Shown one piece after another: positions 1 through 9,069 of a DNA stretch of 64,000 bases. Origin of the DNA: Henningerozyma blattae CBS 6284 (Eukaryota > Ascomycota > Saccharomycetes > Saccharomycetales > Saccharomycetaceae); contig NC_020186.1 of the NCBI RefSeq assembly GCF_000315915.1, positions 1,488,001 through 1,552,000 of the forward strand, read 5' to 3'. Both the position numbers and the translations under genes were made by a program. The notes under the pieces are model-generated. The model was not told the DNA's origin. It saw only the letters and a program-made list of their open reading frames with translations, and did not search any database. Position 1 is the first letter of the stretch, and each line of letters opens with the position of its first letter.

Positions 1-333
1 TGAACCTTCTGTGGTAGTTGTTGTATCATTCTGTGAAGAACCATGAATAATTGAATTATTTAAACTAGGACCGTGTATATTAATTGCTTTTTTCAAACCT
101 AAATGCAAATGATGATGAGAATCATCAGCAGACGAAGACGTCTCATCATGTGGTACATGGAACAAGTGTGATCCAGGGAGATTATGATGATTTTCTTCTT
201 CGTTTTTCGTTACCGTATCATGGCCTTTCGTGTTTGTATCCTTTGAAGAGCTGTGAGTACCGACAAGCAATTTTTTAGGTAGCCCTTCATGAGTCTCTTT
301 CTCTTGCAATTTCTCTTTGTGATTAAATATCAT
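1..333 (-). CDS. N-terminal 111 codons of a gene cut by the left edge; possibly TCB3 (tricalbin)
   Basis: An ATG at 333 opens a minus-strand frame that stays open for 111 codons to base 1, so the gene continues outside the window. The visible part is hydrophilic and rich in His, Ser, Thr and Asn, with several HH/HHH runs (for example DDSHHHLHLG) and no membrane segment. It looks like a disordered N-terminal tail. It is divergent from VMA6. From recalled gene order, TCB3 (an ER-plasma membrane tether with SMP and C2 domains) belongs next to this block and also starts with a long disordered, His-containing tail, so TCB3 is a reasonable guess. No domain is visible to prove it. Confidence 0.6.
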   Translation of the reverse strand, partial: MIFNHKEKLQEKETHEGLPKKLLVGTHSSSKDTNTKGHDTVTKNEEENHHNLPGSHLFHVPHDETSSSADDSHHHLHLGLKKAINIHGPSLNNSIIHGSSQNDTTTTTEGS

Positions 334-1320
334 ATTTAATTAACTCTTATTATTGTTTTTATCTTTTTTTTTCTATTTTACAAAAAAGTTTTCAAAACTT
401 GATCCAACCAGATCTAATAGGTGTTGTTTATACGTTATATATTCTCTAAAAATAGTTCAGAATATTGCGAATATCTTACCAATTTACTGCTTGTATCGTT
501 GCTTTTTTTTTTTTTACAATTGGATTACATCCAAATATATAATTATAATTATTATTACTTTAATAGCCGCCAGGGAATTGTTAAAAGTAAAATCCCACCC
601 CATTAATAATTTGTTTATAGAAGGATCTTGACACCCCTACCCCTTGATGATTGCCGCCCTATTTATATCGGAGGCCCCCAATATAGAAACACGGGCAATT
701 TAGACAACTCACAAGGTTATATACTATTACCCGGCCAATTAATTTTTTATCATCAATAGGCAGATCTAAAGGAAAAAGGAGGCAATATTTTTAACTCCGC
801 GGAACCGTGGAATAAACATAGCAAATTTTCCGTTTATGGATTTCAGCAAAAAAAATCCGGGTTTTCTGCATGTGATATTTTTTGTCTATTTTGTCAGTTT
901 TTCGGGTGTTCGAAACTTGGCAAATTCAAAATTTTAATTTTGATCTTCAAGTTACCCTCTCTTAAAATTGCGGAGTGTTTTTTTTATTTTTTGGTTATTT
1001 CCATATTACTCTTACTTAATTGTTTCTATTTAATTATTTCAATGGGTTTAGACTGGGTAAATTTCAACCAAGGGAAAAATGCGGTCATTATTGCCAAACG
1101 CCTGGAAAATAGTAAGTAGCCTTTAGTTCGCTAATTTCATACATATGACTAAAATGAATGAGAACAATGCGAAATGGAAAATGTAGAGAATTAGTTTATA
1201 TCTACTTTGGTTCGTAGTCCTTTTATATAGATGCATATGTACATATTCTAGCTTTTCTGCTCTTTTTTTTTTGTAAACCATTAGAATTCACAAACGTATA
1301 ATAAGTTAAGCAATTCAAGA
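334..1320. promoter_or_regulatory. Divergent intergenic region between the left-edge gene and VMA6
   Basis: About 1 kb with no credible gene. Small frames near 353-631 are read through T-rich low-complexity sequence. The region should hold both divergent promoters. It contains a long poly(T) tract around 504-517 and an AT-rich leader just before the VMA6 ATG. No specific factor site stands out. Confidence 0.5.
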
Positions 1321-2358
1321 ATGGAAGGTGTATATTTTAATATTGATAACGGGTTTGTCGAAGGTGTTGTTAGAGGTTATAGAAATGGGTTGTTAACAAA
1401 CAATCAATACATCAATTTGACTCAATGTGATACTTTAGAAGATTTGAAATTACAATTATCTTCGACTGATTATTCCAATTTCCTATCTTCAGTTGCTACT
1501 GAAAATTTAACCACCACTATCATACAAACATTCTTATCAGACAAATTGTTTAATGAGTTTAATTACATCAAAGACCAAACAAGCGGTATAACCAAAAAAT
1601 TCATGGATTACATCACATACGGATATATGATTGATAATGTTGCATTGATGATTACAGGTACTATTCATGAACGTAACAAGGCAGAAATTTTACAACGTTG
1701 TCATCCTTTAGGTTGGTTCGATACTTTACCAACTTTGACTGTAGCAACTGATTTACAAAGTTTATACGATACTGTTTTGATCGATACTCCCTTGGCTCCT
1801 TATTTCTTGGATTGTTTTGATAATGCAGACGAATTAGATGATTTGAACATTGAAATTATCAAGAATAAATTATACAAGGCTTATTTACAAGATTTCAATA
1901 ATTTTGTCACTGAAAAATTACCAGCCCCTGCAAATGAAATCATGTCTGAATTATTAGCTTTCGAAGCTGATAGAAGATCCATCAATATTTCGTTGAATTC
2001 GTTACAGAGTGATGATATCGATTCCAATTTAAAAAGACAATTATTACCAGAATTCGGTAAATTATATCCAATTGAAACAAACCGTTTAATCGAGGCAAAC
2101 GATTTCGAATTGATTAGAACTGCCATCAACAACGTCCAAGAATATAAGGGGATTCTGGATTCTGGTAATCTAGATGATCATTTCTATAAAATTGAAATGG
2201 ATCTTTGTAGAGATGCTTTCACTCAACAATTCTCCGTTAGTGTCATCTGGGCTTGGATGAAATCAAAAGAACAAGAGATTAGAAACATTACTTGGATAGC
2301 TGAATGTATAGCTCAAAACCAAAGAGAAAGAATCAACAATTACATTTCAGTCTATTAA
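1321..2358 (+). CDS. VMA6: V-type proton ATPase subunit d (Vo sector)
   Basis: This encodes the peripheral d subunit of the membrane Vo sector of the vacuolar H+-ATPase, which sits on the c-ring and couples it to the central stalk. The protein is 345 residues, the usual length of fungal Vma6, and is colinear with it from the first residue (MEGVYFNIDNG) to the last (RINNYISVY). Internal family blocks such as KFMDYITYGYMIDN and ILQRCHPLGWFDTLPT are intact. It has no signal peptide or membrane span, as expected for a subunit bound to Vo from the cytosol. The ATG at 1321 is preceded by an AT-rich leader and matches the family start. The downstream neighbour on the same strand is an unrelated haem-binding protein. 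Confidence 0.98.
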   Translation: MEGVYFNIDNGFVEGVVRGYRNGLLTNNQYINLTQCDTLEDLKLQLSSTDYSNFLSSVATENLTTTIIQTFLSDKLFNEFNYIKDQTSGITKKFMDYITYGYMIDNVALMITGTIHERNKAEILQRCHPLGWFDTLPTLTVATDLQSLYDTVLIDTPLAPYFLDCFDNADELDDLNIEIIKNKLYKAYLQDFNNFVTEKLPAPANEIMSELLAFEADRRSINISLNSLQSDDIDSNLKRQLLPEFGKLYPIETNRLIEANDFELIRTAINNVQEYKGILDSGNLDDHFYKIEMDLCRDAFTQQFSVSVIWAWMKSKEQEIRNITWIAECIAQNQRERINNYISVY

Positions 2359-2911
2359 TCATCTCACTTCAACCATTATATACACTCAAATACATATTTA
2401 CTTTTAAATAATTTTCTCCTTAAAAAACTTCTCTGCTTTATGAAAACTATATTTTTTATTATTATTATTTTTTAGTCATAAATTTCATTTTCCTTAGTTC
2501 ACCATCTCCGAAAAATTTATTATTTTATTTCTTCTGTATTGTATTATTGGGGAATTTTTCTAGCTCATCGCTTCATCGCAAATATACCCTTCTTGGTAGA
2601 ATTAGTAAAAAAAAAATCATTCTATTTCAGTTCTTCGAAATTTCTTTTTTTGCATTGTCAATGTGGTGCTTTATTTATTTTTTAAGTAAATTAGCTGACT
2701 GATCTTTTACATATTTCAAATTCAGAATGTTGAATGCTTTTTTTTCATTATTCCATTTGGATTTATCGTATTTAGTCAAACATAGTATGGTATATATATA
2801 AATACCCCAAATTATTAATCTTATCTCTATCATAACATTGTTTAAAACAAAATATTATTATTTGAAAAATAAAATAATAACTAAATCAAAACACAATCTC
2901 GAATCTCAAAA
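2359..2911. other. Intergenic, VMA6 3' region and promoter of the MAPR gene
   Basis: Very AT-rich, with a TATA-like run (tatatatataaata) around 2790-2803, about 110 bases before the next ATG. It probably contains the VMA6 polyadenylation region and the promoter of the gene at 2912. No coding potential is seen. Confidence 0.5.
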
Positions 2912-3679
2912 ATGAAAAATTTTAATGGAAAATCAATGAAAACTAAAATGGAAGTAGCAAATGCTGTTAGTTCAGCAAGCACAAGGTTTGATCAAGAAAA
3001 GAAAAAACTTAGTGCCATAAATCAATTAAGATCAAAAACTCCCAAGAAATATACTGAAAAGGCTTTTGATACTAAGAATCGTATGAAAATTATCAAAGAT
3101 GAGAATTATGATGAACTTTATGATGAAACAGTACCTGTGGAATTCACACTTCTCGATATTCTTAGAATGCTTGGCGGGTTAGTATTACTATATTCGATTA
3201 TCAGCAAACTTTACTCGGGTTATTGGTTTATGAAATTACCTCTAGGGGGTCCAAAAGGTATGGAACCAAAGGCTAATTCATTACCACCAACAGTGCCAAA
3301 TTATTGGTTAAATGCATATAATAAAGACATTACTGAATTTCCAATTGAATTCACCTGGGATGAATTATCCAAGTTCTACGGTGGAAATGTCGATAGAAAT
3401 GAAAAAGATGAGTCTAAGAGAATCCTATTAAGTGTGAAAGGTCATATCTTTGATGTCACCAAGAGTAAAAACTTTTATGGTAGTTGGGGGACATATAAAA
3501 AATTTACGGGGACAGACTGTTCTAGATCATTTAGTTATCCAATGTGGGATATTTCTTCTTTAAGTAAACAATGTAGTCATAAGATTGATGATTTGGATGG
3601 AACTCAAATGGGAAGAGTTGATTCATGGTTGGAATTTTTCCAATCCAAATATCCAGAGGTAGGTTATATAAACTTATAA
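2912..3679 (+). CDS. Membrane-anchored MAPR-family (Dap1/PGRMC-like) cytochrome b5-fold haem-binding protein
   Basis: A 255-residue protein. Residues about 1-70 are basic and hydrophilic. One hydrophobic segment (about 77-100, LLDILRMLGGLVLLYSII) should be a membrane anchor. Residues about 145-250 form a cytochrome b5-like domain of the membrane-associated progesterone receptor type. Its core FYGSWGTYKKFTGTDCSRSF follows the MAPR pattern FYGxxGxYxxFxGxDxSR, including the tyrosines used for haem coordination, and it lacks the HPGG motif of classic cytochrome b5. S. cerevisiae Dap1, which supports sterol P450 activity, is much shorter (about 150 residues) and has a different N-terminus, so this is probably a second MAPR protein rather than the Dap1 orthologue. 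Its position between VMA6 and the YLR446W homologue is not one I recall for DAP1. The function in haem or sterol metabolism is inferred from family only. Confidence 0.85.
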   Translation: MKNFNGKSMKTKMEVANAVSSASTRFDQEKKKLSAINQLRSKTPKKYTEKAFDTKNRMKIIKDENYDELYDETVPVEFTLLDILRMLGGLVLLYSIISKLYSGYWFMKLPLGGPKGMEPKANSLPPTVPNYWLNAYNKDITEFPIEFTWDELSKFYGGNVDRNEKDESKRILLSVKGHIFDVTKSKNFYGSWGTYKKFTGTDCSRSFSYPMWDISSLSKQCSHKIDDLDGTQMGRVDSWLEFFQSKYPEVGYINL

Positions 3680-4200
3680 TAAATAGGATATATATTCACG
3701 TTATTTATTCAGTTAATATGAAAAAAAAAAAAAAAAATTAAAAATTAGTCAAAATAATAGTGAGCATCGTTTTTCTTTTTCTTTGTTTCTGAGAGGTAAA
3801 TAAGGGAGTGTAAATGGTAAAGATCAAAATTAAAAGAAATAAATAAAAATCTATTTAAACGCCGAGGCAAATTAAAAAACTTAAGTAAAAGCAATAATAA
3901 AAAGGGGGAAATATTAAAAGGAATGTCGAAGGAATGTCAAAGGGAAATAGTTTGCAAGTTTGAAGTCATAAAAAAAATGCATTAGTCTTGAAAAAAAATT
4001 AATTTTAATTGTCAGGTTTGGGTTTTTGTTTGTGTTTCATTTTTTTAATTTTTCAATGCTTGTCATGTATAAAAGGAATGTGTATCGAATATTAGAAATG
4101 GTCATTAAAAACGGTATGAGAGAGTGTGAAGTAAAAAGGGGGTGGGGAATCAGAAAATGTTTAGGAAAGAGGGAAATAAAAAGATTGTGTTTGAAGAGAA
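3680..4200. terminator. Convergent 3' region between the MAPR gene and the hexokinase-like gene
   Basis: The two flanking genes converge here. The stretch is AT-rich, with a run of about 17 A at 3721-3737 and several TATATA-type elements, consistent with two yeast polyadenylation regions. No gene is seen; the small frame at 4026-4277 is a shadow reaching into the 3' end of the kinase gene. Confidence 0.45.
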
Positions 4201-5652
4201 TTACTTTTGTATCTTGGAAATGTAACTTGAAACAGCAGCACCAATTAAACTACTATTGTCTAGGAAATTCAGAGTGACTTGTTCATTTGAATAAAATTTA
4301 ATTTGTTCATGGTAATATTTTGAAAAAGCTAAAAAGGAGCCAACATATCCTACTTTAATATCATTGGAAAAAGTAGTCTTGTTATCACTATTTATACTTT
4401 CTATATCACTGTTATCACTTTCAGTTTCACTTAAAGCTGAATTCAAAGCACCAATATCTCTATTATATATTTTGTTTAGGAAATCATTGATTGCTAATAT
4501 TGAAGATACCAAGTATATGGAAGCTCTTTTGATTAATATTTTACAAATATTAGTAATTAAATCTAATTTTTCATTCTTTAGATTGAAGAAAGTTAAGAGA
4601 TCTTCATAATTTTCTGATAAAATATTGGAAAAAACTTCACCATCGAAATTATTAATAAATTCCTCAATAGTATTGTTTGATTTGGGCAATAAGTTGTAAT
4701 GAAGTAAAATCTTTGGTAAGATCATTGAAAGATATTTCCCTGACGTGACATATTCTAAAGGCATATCATATCCAATTGAAGAAGTATTGAAATGATCAAA
4801 ACTTGTTAAATTAATGACTTCTACTCCTAGAAATCCTAATTCTGAATTGATAAGCATGGAATAATTGTTTTCATCCAATGTATCCAAATTTAAGAATTTT
4901 TTCTTGAAAGAGGGTAAAGAAGATAATGGGACGTCAAAAGATGAATTGGTACCTGTACCTAAAATTAACGATATATTATTGTTACTACTACTACTACTAC
5001 TACTTGTTGCATGTTTAGTGTCAATCAAAAATCTATTGGACAAATAAACTGCTACAGAATCATTGATAACATTTCCAATTTCAAAAGTATAATTATTTGA
5101 ATTCAAATTTTTCTTTAAGATGTTATCAAACGATATTTGTAAAATATCAACAATAGAATAATTTTTCAATTCTTTCAACAATTTAAAACCTTTGCCCATG
5201 GTGATAATTCTCTTTTGAGAATCTAATGGGAAACTAAAAGTTGTAGAGACAAGGTAATGGGTTTCCTTAGGGATATCGAATTTAACACATTCTAAAATAA
5301 TCCATTCAATCAAATTTTCAAAAAATTTGAAATCAACAAATTTATTTTTAATATCCAATTTTTTTTCATATTCAATATTGAATTGATTATTATCGCCTGA
5401 TAAGATGGCAAATTTCAGACTAGTACCACCGAAATCAATGGTCAGATTTTTGAAATTTGTATTAGTTAATGATGTCAACTCTTGCAATGAAATGTTGGGG
5501 ATATGGTCACAAGGTAGCATTGAGTTACTACTTGATTGTAATCTATTCATCAATTCCAATTGGAATTTTTTAGAGATGGAATCAATTGATTCATTTGGTA
5601 TAAAAAGAGTTTCTAATTCCGATAATATCTCGTTTGAGCTCAATACATCCAT
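4201..5652 (-). CDS. NGK1: Hexokinase-family sugar kinase, YLR446W-like (reported N-acetylglucosamine kinase Ngk1)
   Basis: An actin-like-fold sugar kinase of the hexokinase family, the counterpart of S. cerevisiae YLR446W, which has been described as an N-acetylglucosamine kinase. Family blocks are present in order: phosphate-1 loop IDFGGTSLKFAIL, sugar-binding TTFSFPLD, INDSVAVYLSNRF, phosphate-2 loop LILGTGTNSSF, INSELGFLG, LEYVTSGKYL, and adenosine motif VGYVGSFLAF near the C-terminus. The frame extends upstream to a GTG at 5727, but the ATG at 5652 (MDVLSSNEILSELETL) matches the family N-terminus and is the likely start, giving 483 residues. That is about 50 longer than the S. cerevisiae protein, mainly through Ser/Asn-rich insertions near residues 215-225 and an acidic one around 405-425. 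Its position after VMA6 agrees with S. cerevisiae order. Confidence 0.9.
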   Translation of the reverse strand: MDVLSSNEILSELETLFIPNESIDSISKKFQLELMNRLQSSSNSMLPCDHIPNISLQELTSLTNTNFKNLTIDFGGTSLKFAILSGDNNQFNIEYEKKLDIKNKFVDFKFFENLIEWIILECVKFDIPKETHYLVSTTFSFPLDSQKRIITMGKGFKLLKELKNYSIVDILQISFDNILKKNLNSNNYTFEIGNVINDSVAVYLSNRFLIDTKHATSSSSSSSNNNISLILGTGTNSSFDVPLSSLPSFKKKFLNLDTLDENNYSMLINSELGFLGVEVINLTSFDHFNTSSIGYDMPLEYVTSGKYLSMILPKILLHYNLLPKSNNTIEEFINNFDGEVFSNILSENYEDLLTFFNLKNEKLDLITNICKILIKRASIYLVSSILAINDFLNKIYNRDIGALNSALSETESDNSDIESINSDNKTTFSNDIKVGYVGSFLAFSKYYHEQIKFYSNEQVTLNFLDNSSLIGAAVSSYISKIQK

Positions 5653-7380
5653 TATTTCGTGTGTGAGAGGATGTGTAATTGGAGTTTGGAAGTTTTTAAG
5701 CGAGTGATACTGTTTTAAATTAGACACAGTAGGTAGGTTATGATAATGCTAATGAGATTGGGTTGTTATTTTTTTGTTAAATAATTAGAAGCATATAAAG
5801 AACCTAGTATGAATCAATGTTTATTGCTTAAATTATTAGTAAATAGTTATTTTATTGTTTTTTTTGCCGTCCCCTTTAGAAGTTGGAAGATGAAATGATA
5901 AGGTGTTGGAGGGGAGAGAGAAAAATGTAATGGCAATATTAATATGTATAAGCGAGCGCAAATTGCAAATAATAATCTTTGAACTTCAATAAATTTAATA
6001 CAAATCTAAAAAGATCTCAAATGCTAAAATAGAATAAAACTAACTATAAAATGTTTATTTCTTAACAAGTGGTAACCGGGGCAAATACTGATTTAAACCG
6101 TTTCGGGTAATTAGGATACTAATGGGTTTTCCGTTTCTGTAAATTCTTTGGATATTGAAACTTCCTATTTTCTAAGCGAAAGATAAAGCAGGAATTTGTG
6201 AAAAAATCTGATAATGGGAACCTTGAAGAAGTCAAGAATAAAAAAAATATATATTCAATTTAAAATGTAAAATCAAGAGGAACCTTACATATATATATGT
6301 GTAAATTTGTAAAAACTTGACGTCCTGTCATCTATCCTTGTACTGGATCCAACTCCACATTATGAGCAAAGGCATTCTCCAGCAGATTACCGCAGACCCT
6401 CTTCTAGCTGAAACTTTCAGCCTGCTCCACAAAGCTTGAAAAATTGCCAACCAGCCTACAGATGTGCTGTAGCCCGATTGGGCAGCATTTTTTCCGCATC
6501 AGGCAAATAGATGGCGAGCACAGCCTGATTCGGAAGTACCAAAACAGCCTACATTTTGGCGTCGCAATATCCCACTTTTCGTGTCGGAAAAGTTTCGCAC
6601 ATTAGAAGAGTTAGTAGGGAAATAACAATTGGTGTCTTATCCTGATAAAGTGCCTTTCGTATACGGGTAGCGGGTTTATTTCCTACCAGCCTCACAGCAA
6701 TCTTATTATTAGATGATTAGATTATTATTAGCTTAATAGTCTTATTTTTCAGTATATGCTTGTTACGATTGTTTCTAACTATGTCATGAATTTTGTGATG
6801 TGCCATAGCCAGGTATGGAAGACACAAATTTTATCTTGACTGCTATAAATAGCAGAATGTCATGGTAAGGCAATTGAGCTTCCAGTAGTAGTAACTACAT
6901 CTTGTCAAGATCCGCCGATGGAATAATAAGCATGTTTGGCGTATGATATCATACCTAGAATAGGAATTGTAATTAGTTAGTTAGTTTCTTGAAAAAGTAA
7001 AAAATAAGAATATTGAGAGTGAGGGATAAAGTAATAGAGGGAGACAGGGATTATTCTTGTGAAACATATATACAGGCATTTTTCTAGTGGCAAAGAGTCT
7101 TAGTAGCAATAAAGGACGTCCTGTACGATTGTGTTCTATTTTAAGCATCATATAGAGAGTGGGTAATATCAATGTATATACGGCTCGGGCGGCGTCACAA
7201 AATAGAGAGTGTGTTTGAAAATATAGAGAGTGTTTGAAAGGGCTACATTCTTTAAATCAAAAAAAGACTCATGAGTTATATAGGGTATTTGTAGTTAAAA
7301 ACTAAAAAAAAAAATGAACCTAATGGGTATTTACAAGAATGGATATATGTTTTCTTTTTCAAGATATATTTTATTGACTA
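5653..7380. other. Long gene-poor intergenic region upstream of the hexokinase-like and BAR-like genes
   Basis: About 1.7 kb with no credible ORF. The segment around 6340-6620 is noticeably less AT-rich than its surroundings and carries GCCCGATTGGGC at 6472-6483, closely matched in two other GC-rich spacers of this window, and a short hairpin (CTACAG/CTGTAG near 6455-6471). It is the promoter side of both flanking genes. I see no tRNA boxes or LTR ends in it. Confidence 0.4.
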
Positions 7381-8550
7381 ATGAAGAACTTTTTGTTAAA
7401 TCTTGATCGAAGAAATAAGAAACGCAATAATGTCATTAGGGCAAATTCCGATGCCATTATCATTACTAAGGACAATTATAAGAAAAATAAAATCATTCCC
7501 TTCGACAAACAATCTCTTTTCAATGAATTGTCCAATCAATTCAATTCTACTTATGCCAATATTAAATTATTATCTACATCTTGTAATAATTTTCAAAAAA
7601 ATCTTTTAACTTTCAATAAAAATTGGTTTACCATTATGGTTGCTTTCGATAATATATTTAAATTACAAATTGAAGAAATAACACATGAGATGCCCGATGA
7701 TATTATGGCATGGATTGAGACTAGTACTGAAAAAATCGATTTAGAATCATTGATTAAAGAGATTTTAAAGATTTATTATACAATTCTTAATATTTTGAAT
7801 TATTTTGAAAATACAATCCAAGTCTCATTGAATGAGTTAGAAAATATTTGTTATAGTATTGAAAGAACCATTAAAAAGAGAAATTTATATTTCGATGAAT
7901 TAAACCGTTTGATTAATCAATATGATTCTATTGAAGATGTTAATATGCCCATAGTGATTAGACAAAATTATGTGGTTAATGATTCAGATTCGAAAATAAG
8001 GGCACAACAACAAATCAATAAACGAATCATAAAGCACAGAGAATCGAGAAAATTAAAATTAAATCAAAAAATTAATATGGCAAGGGAAAAATATGAAATA
8101 TTTAATAAATTGATTATTGACGAATTACTTAAATTTAATCAATTGGTTGAATCGTTCATGCAAGTTTGGTTTACCGTTTATTTTTTCACTATTTTAAATA
8201 TTTTTTTTGAATTACAAAATTTTATGACAAGTAATATGGATATTCAAAATTTTATAAATTATAAAATATATTCTGCTACAGCTCACTATGATAATGGAGA
8301 GGAGGATGAGGATGAAGATATCGAAGAAAATGTAGGCAAGGGGGGAAATGACAACTCGCAAGATATAAATGATAGGTACAAATGTCTTTCGCCGATTGAA
8401 AAAAACATAGAAAATGCCAAGGTGTTGGGCGAAAATGTTCTTGAAGAATATTATCGGGCCTCACTTCCTGTTTATCAAGATCTTTCCTATTTATCCATTA
8501 TCGATTTTGAAAAATTTAAAAAAAAATTCCCAAGATCCCCAAAGAAATAA
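7381..8550 (+). CDS. BAR-domain-like protein related to Rvs161/Fus2-type BAR modules; not firmly recognised
   Basis: A 389-residue protein of long amphipathic helices. Residues about 45-300 show the heptad-like pattern and segment order of an amphiphysin/Rvs-type BAR domain: a first helix with NIKLLSTSCNNFQKNLLTF, a middle basic stretch (INKRIIKHRESRKLKLNQ) and a last helix with LLKFNQLVESFMQVWFTVYF. The tail (about 305-340) is acidic and Asn-rich, and the C-terminus (YYRASLPVYQDLSYLSIIDF) resembles BAR modules of DH-BAR proteins such as Fus2, from memory. There is no DH, SH3 or membrane segment, so it would act as a stand-alone membrane-curving or dimerising module. The first ATG at 7381 is used. 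In S. cerevisiae I recall no gene of this kind between YLR446W and DAK1. The assignment is by pattern only. Confidence 0.6.
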   Translation: MKNFLLNLDRRNKKRNNVIRANSDAIIITKDNYKKNKIIPFDKQSLFNELSNQFNSTYANIKLLSTSCNNFQKNLLTFNKNWFTIMVAFDNIFKLQIEEITHEMPDDIMAWIETSTEKIDLESLIKEILKIYYTILNILNYFENTIQVSLNELENICYSIERTIKKRNLYFDELNRLINQYDSIEDVNMPIVIRQNYVVNDSDSKIRAQQQINKRIIKHRESRKLKLNQKINMAREKYEIFNKLIIDELLKFNQLVESFMQVWFTVYFFTILNIFFELQNFMTSNMDIQNFINYKIYSATAHYDNGEEDEDEDIEENVGKGGNDNSQDINDRYKCLSPIEKNIENAKVLGENVLEEYYRASLPVYQDLSYLSIIDFEKFKKKFPRSPKK

Positions 8551-9069
8551 ATATCTAAACGAACAAGTATGTAAGAAATTTAGGTAGATCAAATGGAATA
8601 GAATTGTATACTACAGGAAAATAAAAACGAGTTAAAAAAAACACTCTAATATACCATAGAGAAAAAAAAAGATTGGCACATAACTTTTAATTGCCTAAAT
8701 AGACTCGTGCCATGACGTAAAATTTGTTGATATTGTCTAATATATCTGACGTTGTTATTAAAAAAATTTTATCTTTAAACTTTATTTCGCAATAAGGACT
8801 CCGAAGATTTGGCCCGGGTATTTGTGCCCCGCGATATATTTCATTACTAGGGATGTCGATACCTTTCATCAAATTAAAGAGCAGCTATTCTCTATCTATA
8901 AAAAGAGAGAAGATTCGGAAAAAAATATTGGAATAAAAAACCAATTTCATATTTTTGTATCCCCTACATCTCAGTAAAAGTAATTTTAGCATTCTAAATT
9001 ACTTCTTTGAGTCTATATTGTTTCAACAAAATTTATCTTTATTAATAGTTCTTCCCTGAAAAAAAAAAA
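8551..9069. promoter_or_regulatory. DAK1 promoter region with one STRE
   Basis: About 520 bases between same-strand genes. CCCCT at 8961-8965 is a match to the stress response element bound by Msn2/Msn4, about 105 bases before the DAK1 ATG, which fits the known stress and osmotic induction of DAK1. A 10-A run directly precedes and overlaps the ATG. The minus-strand 61-codon frame at 8687-8872 has no support. Confidence 0.45.

Noticed and set aside
84..278. 64-codon plus-strand frame at the left edge
   Set aside because: The minus strand is open for 111 codons over the same bases with a protein-like composition; the plus frame is its shadow.
1881..2132. 83-codon minus-strand frame inside VMA6
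   Set aside because: Antisense shadow of a well-conserved gene.
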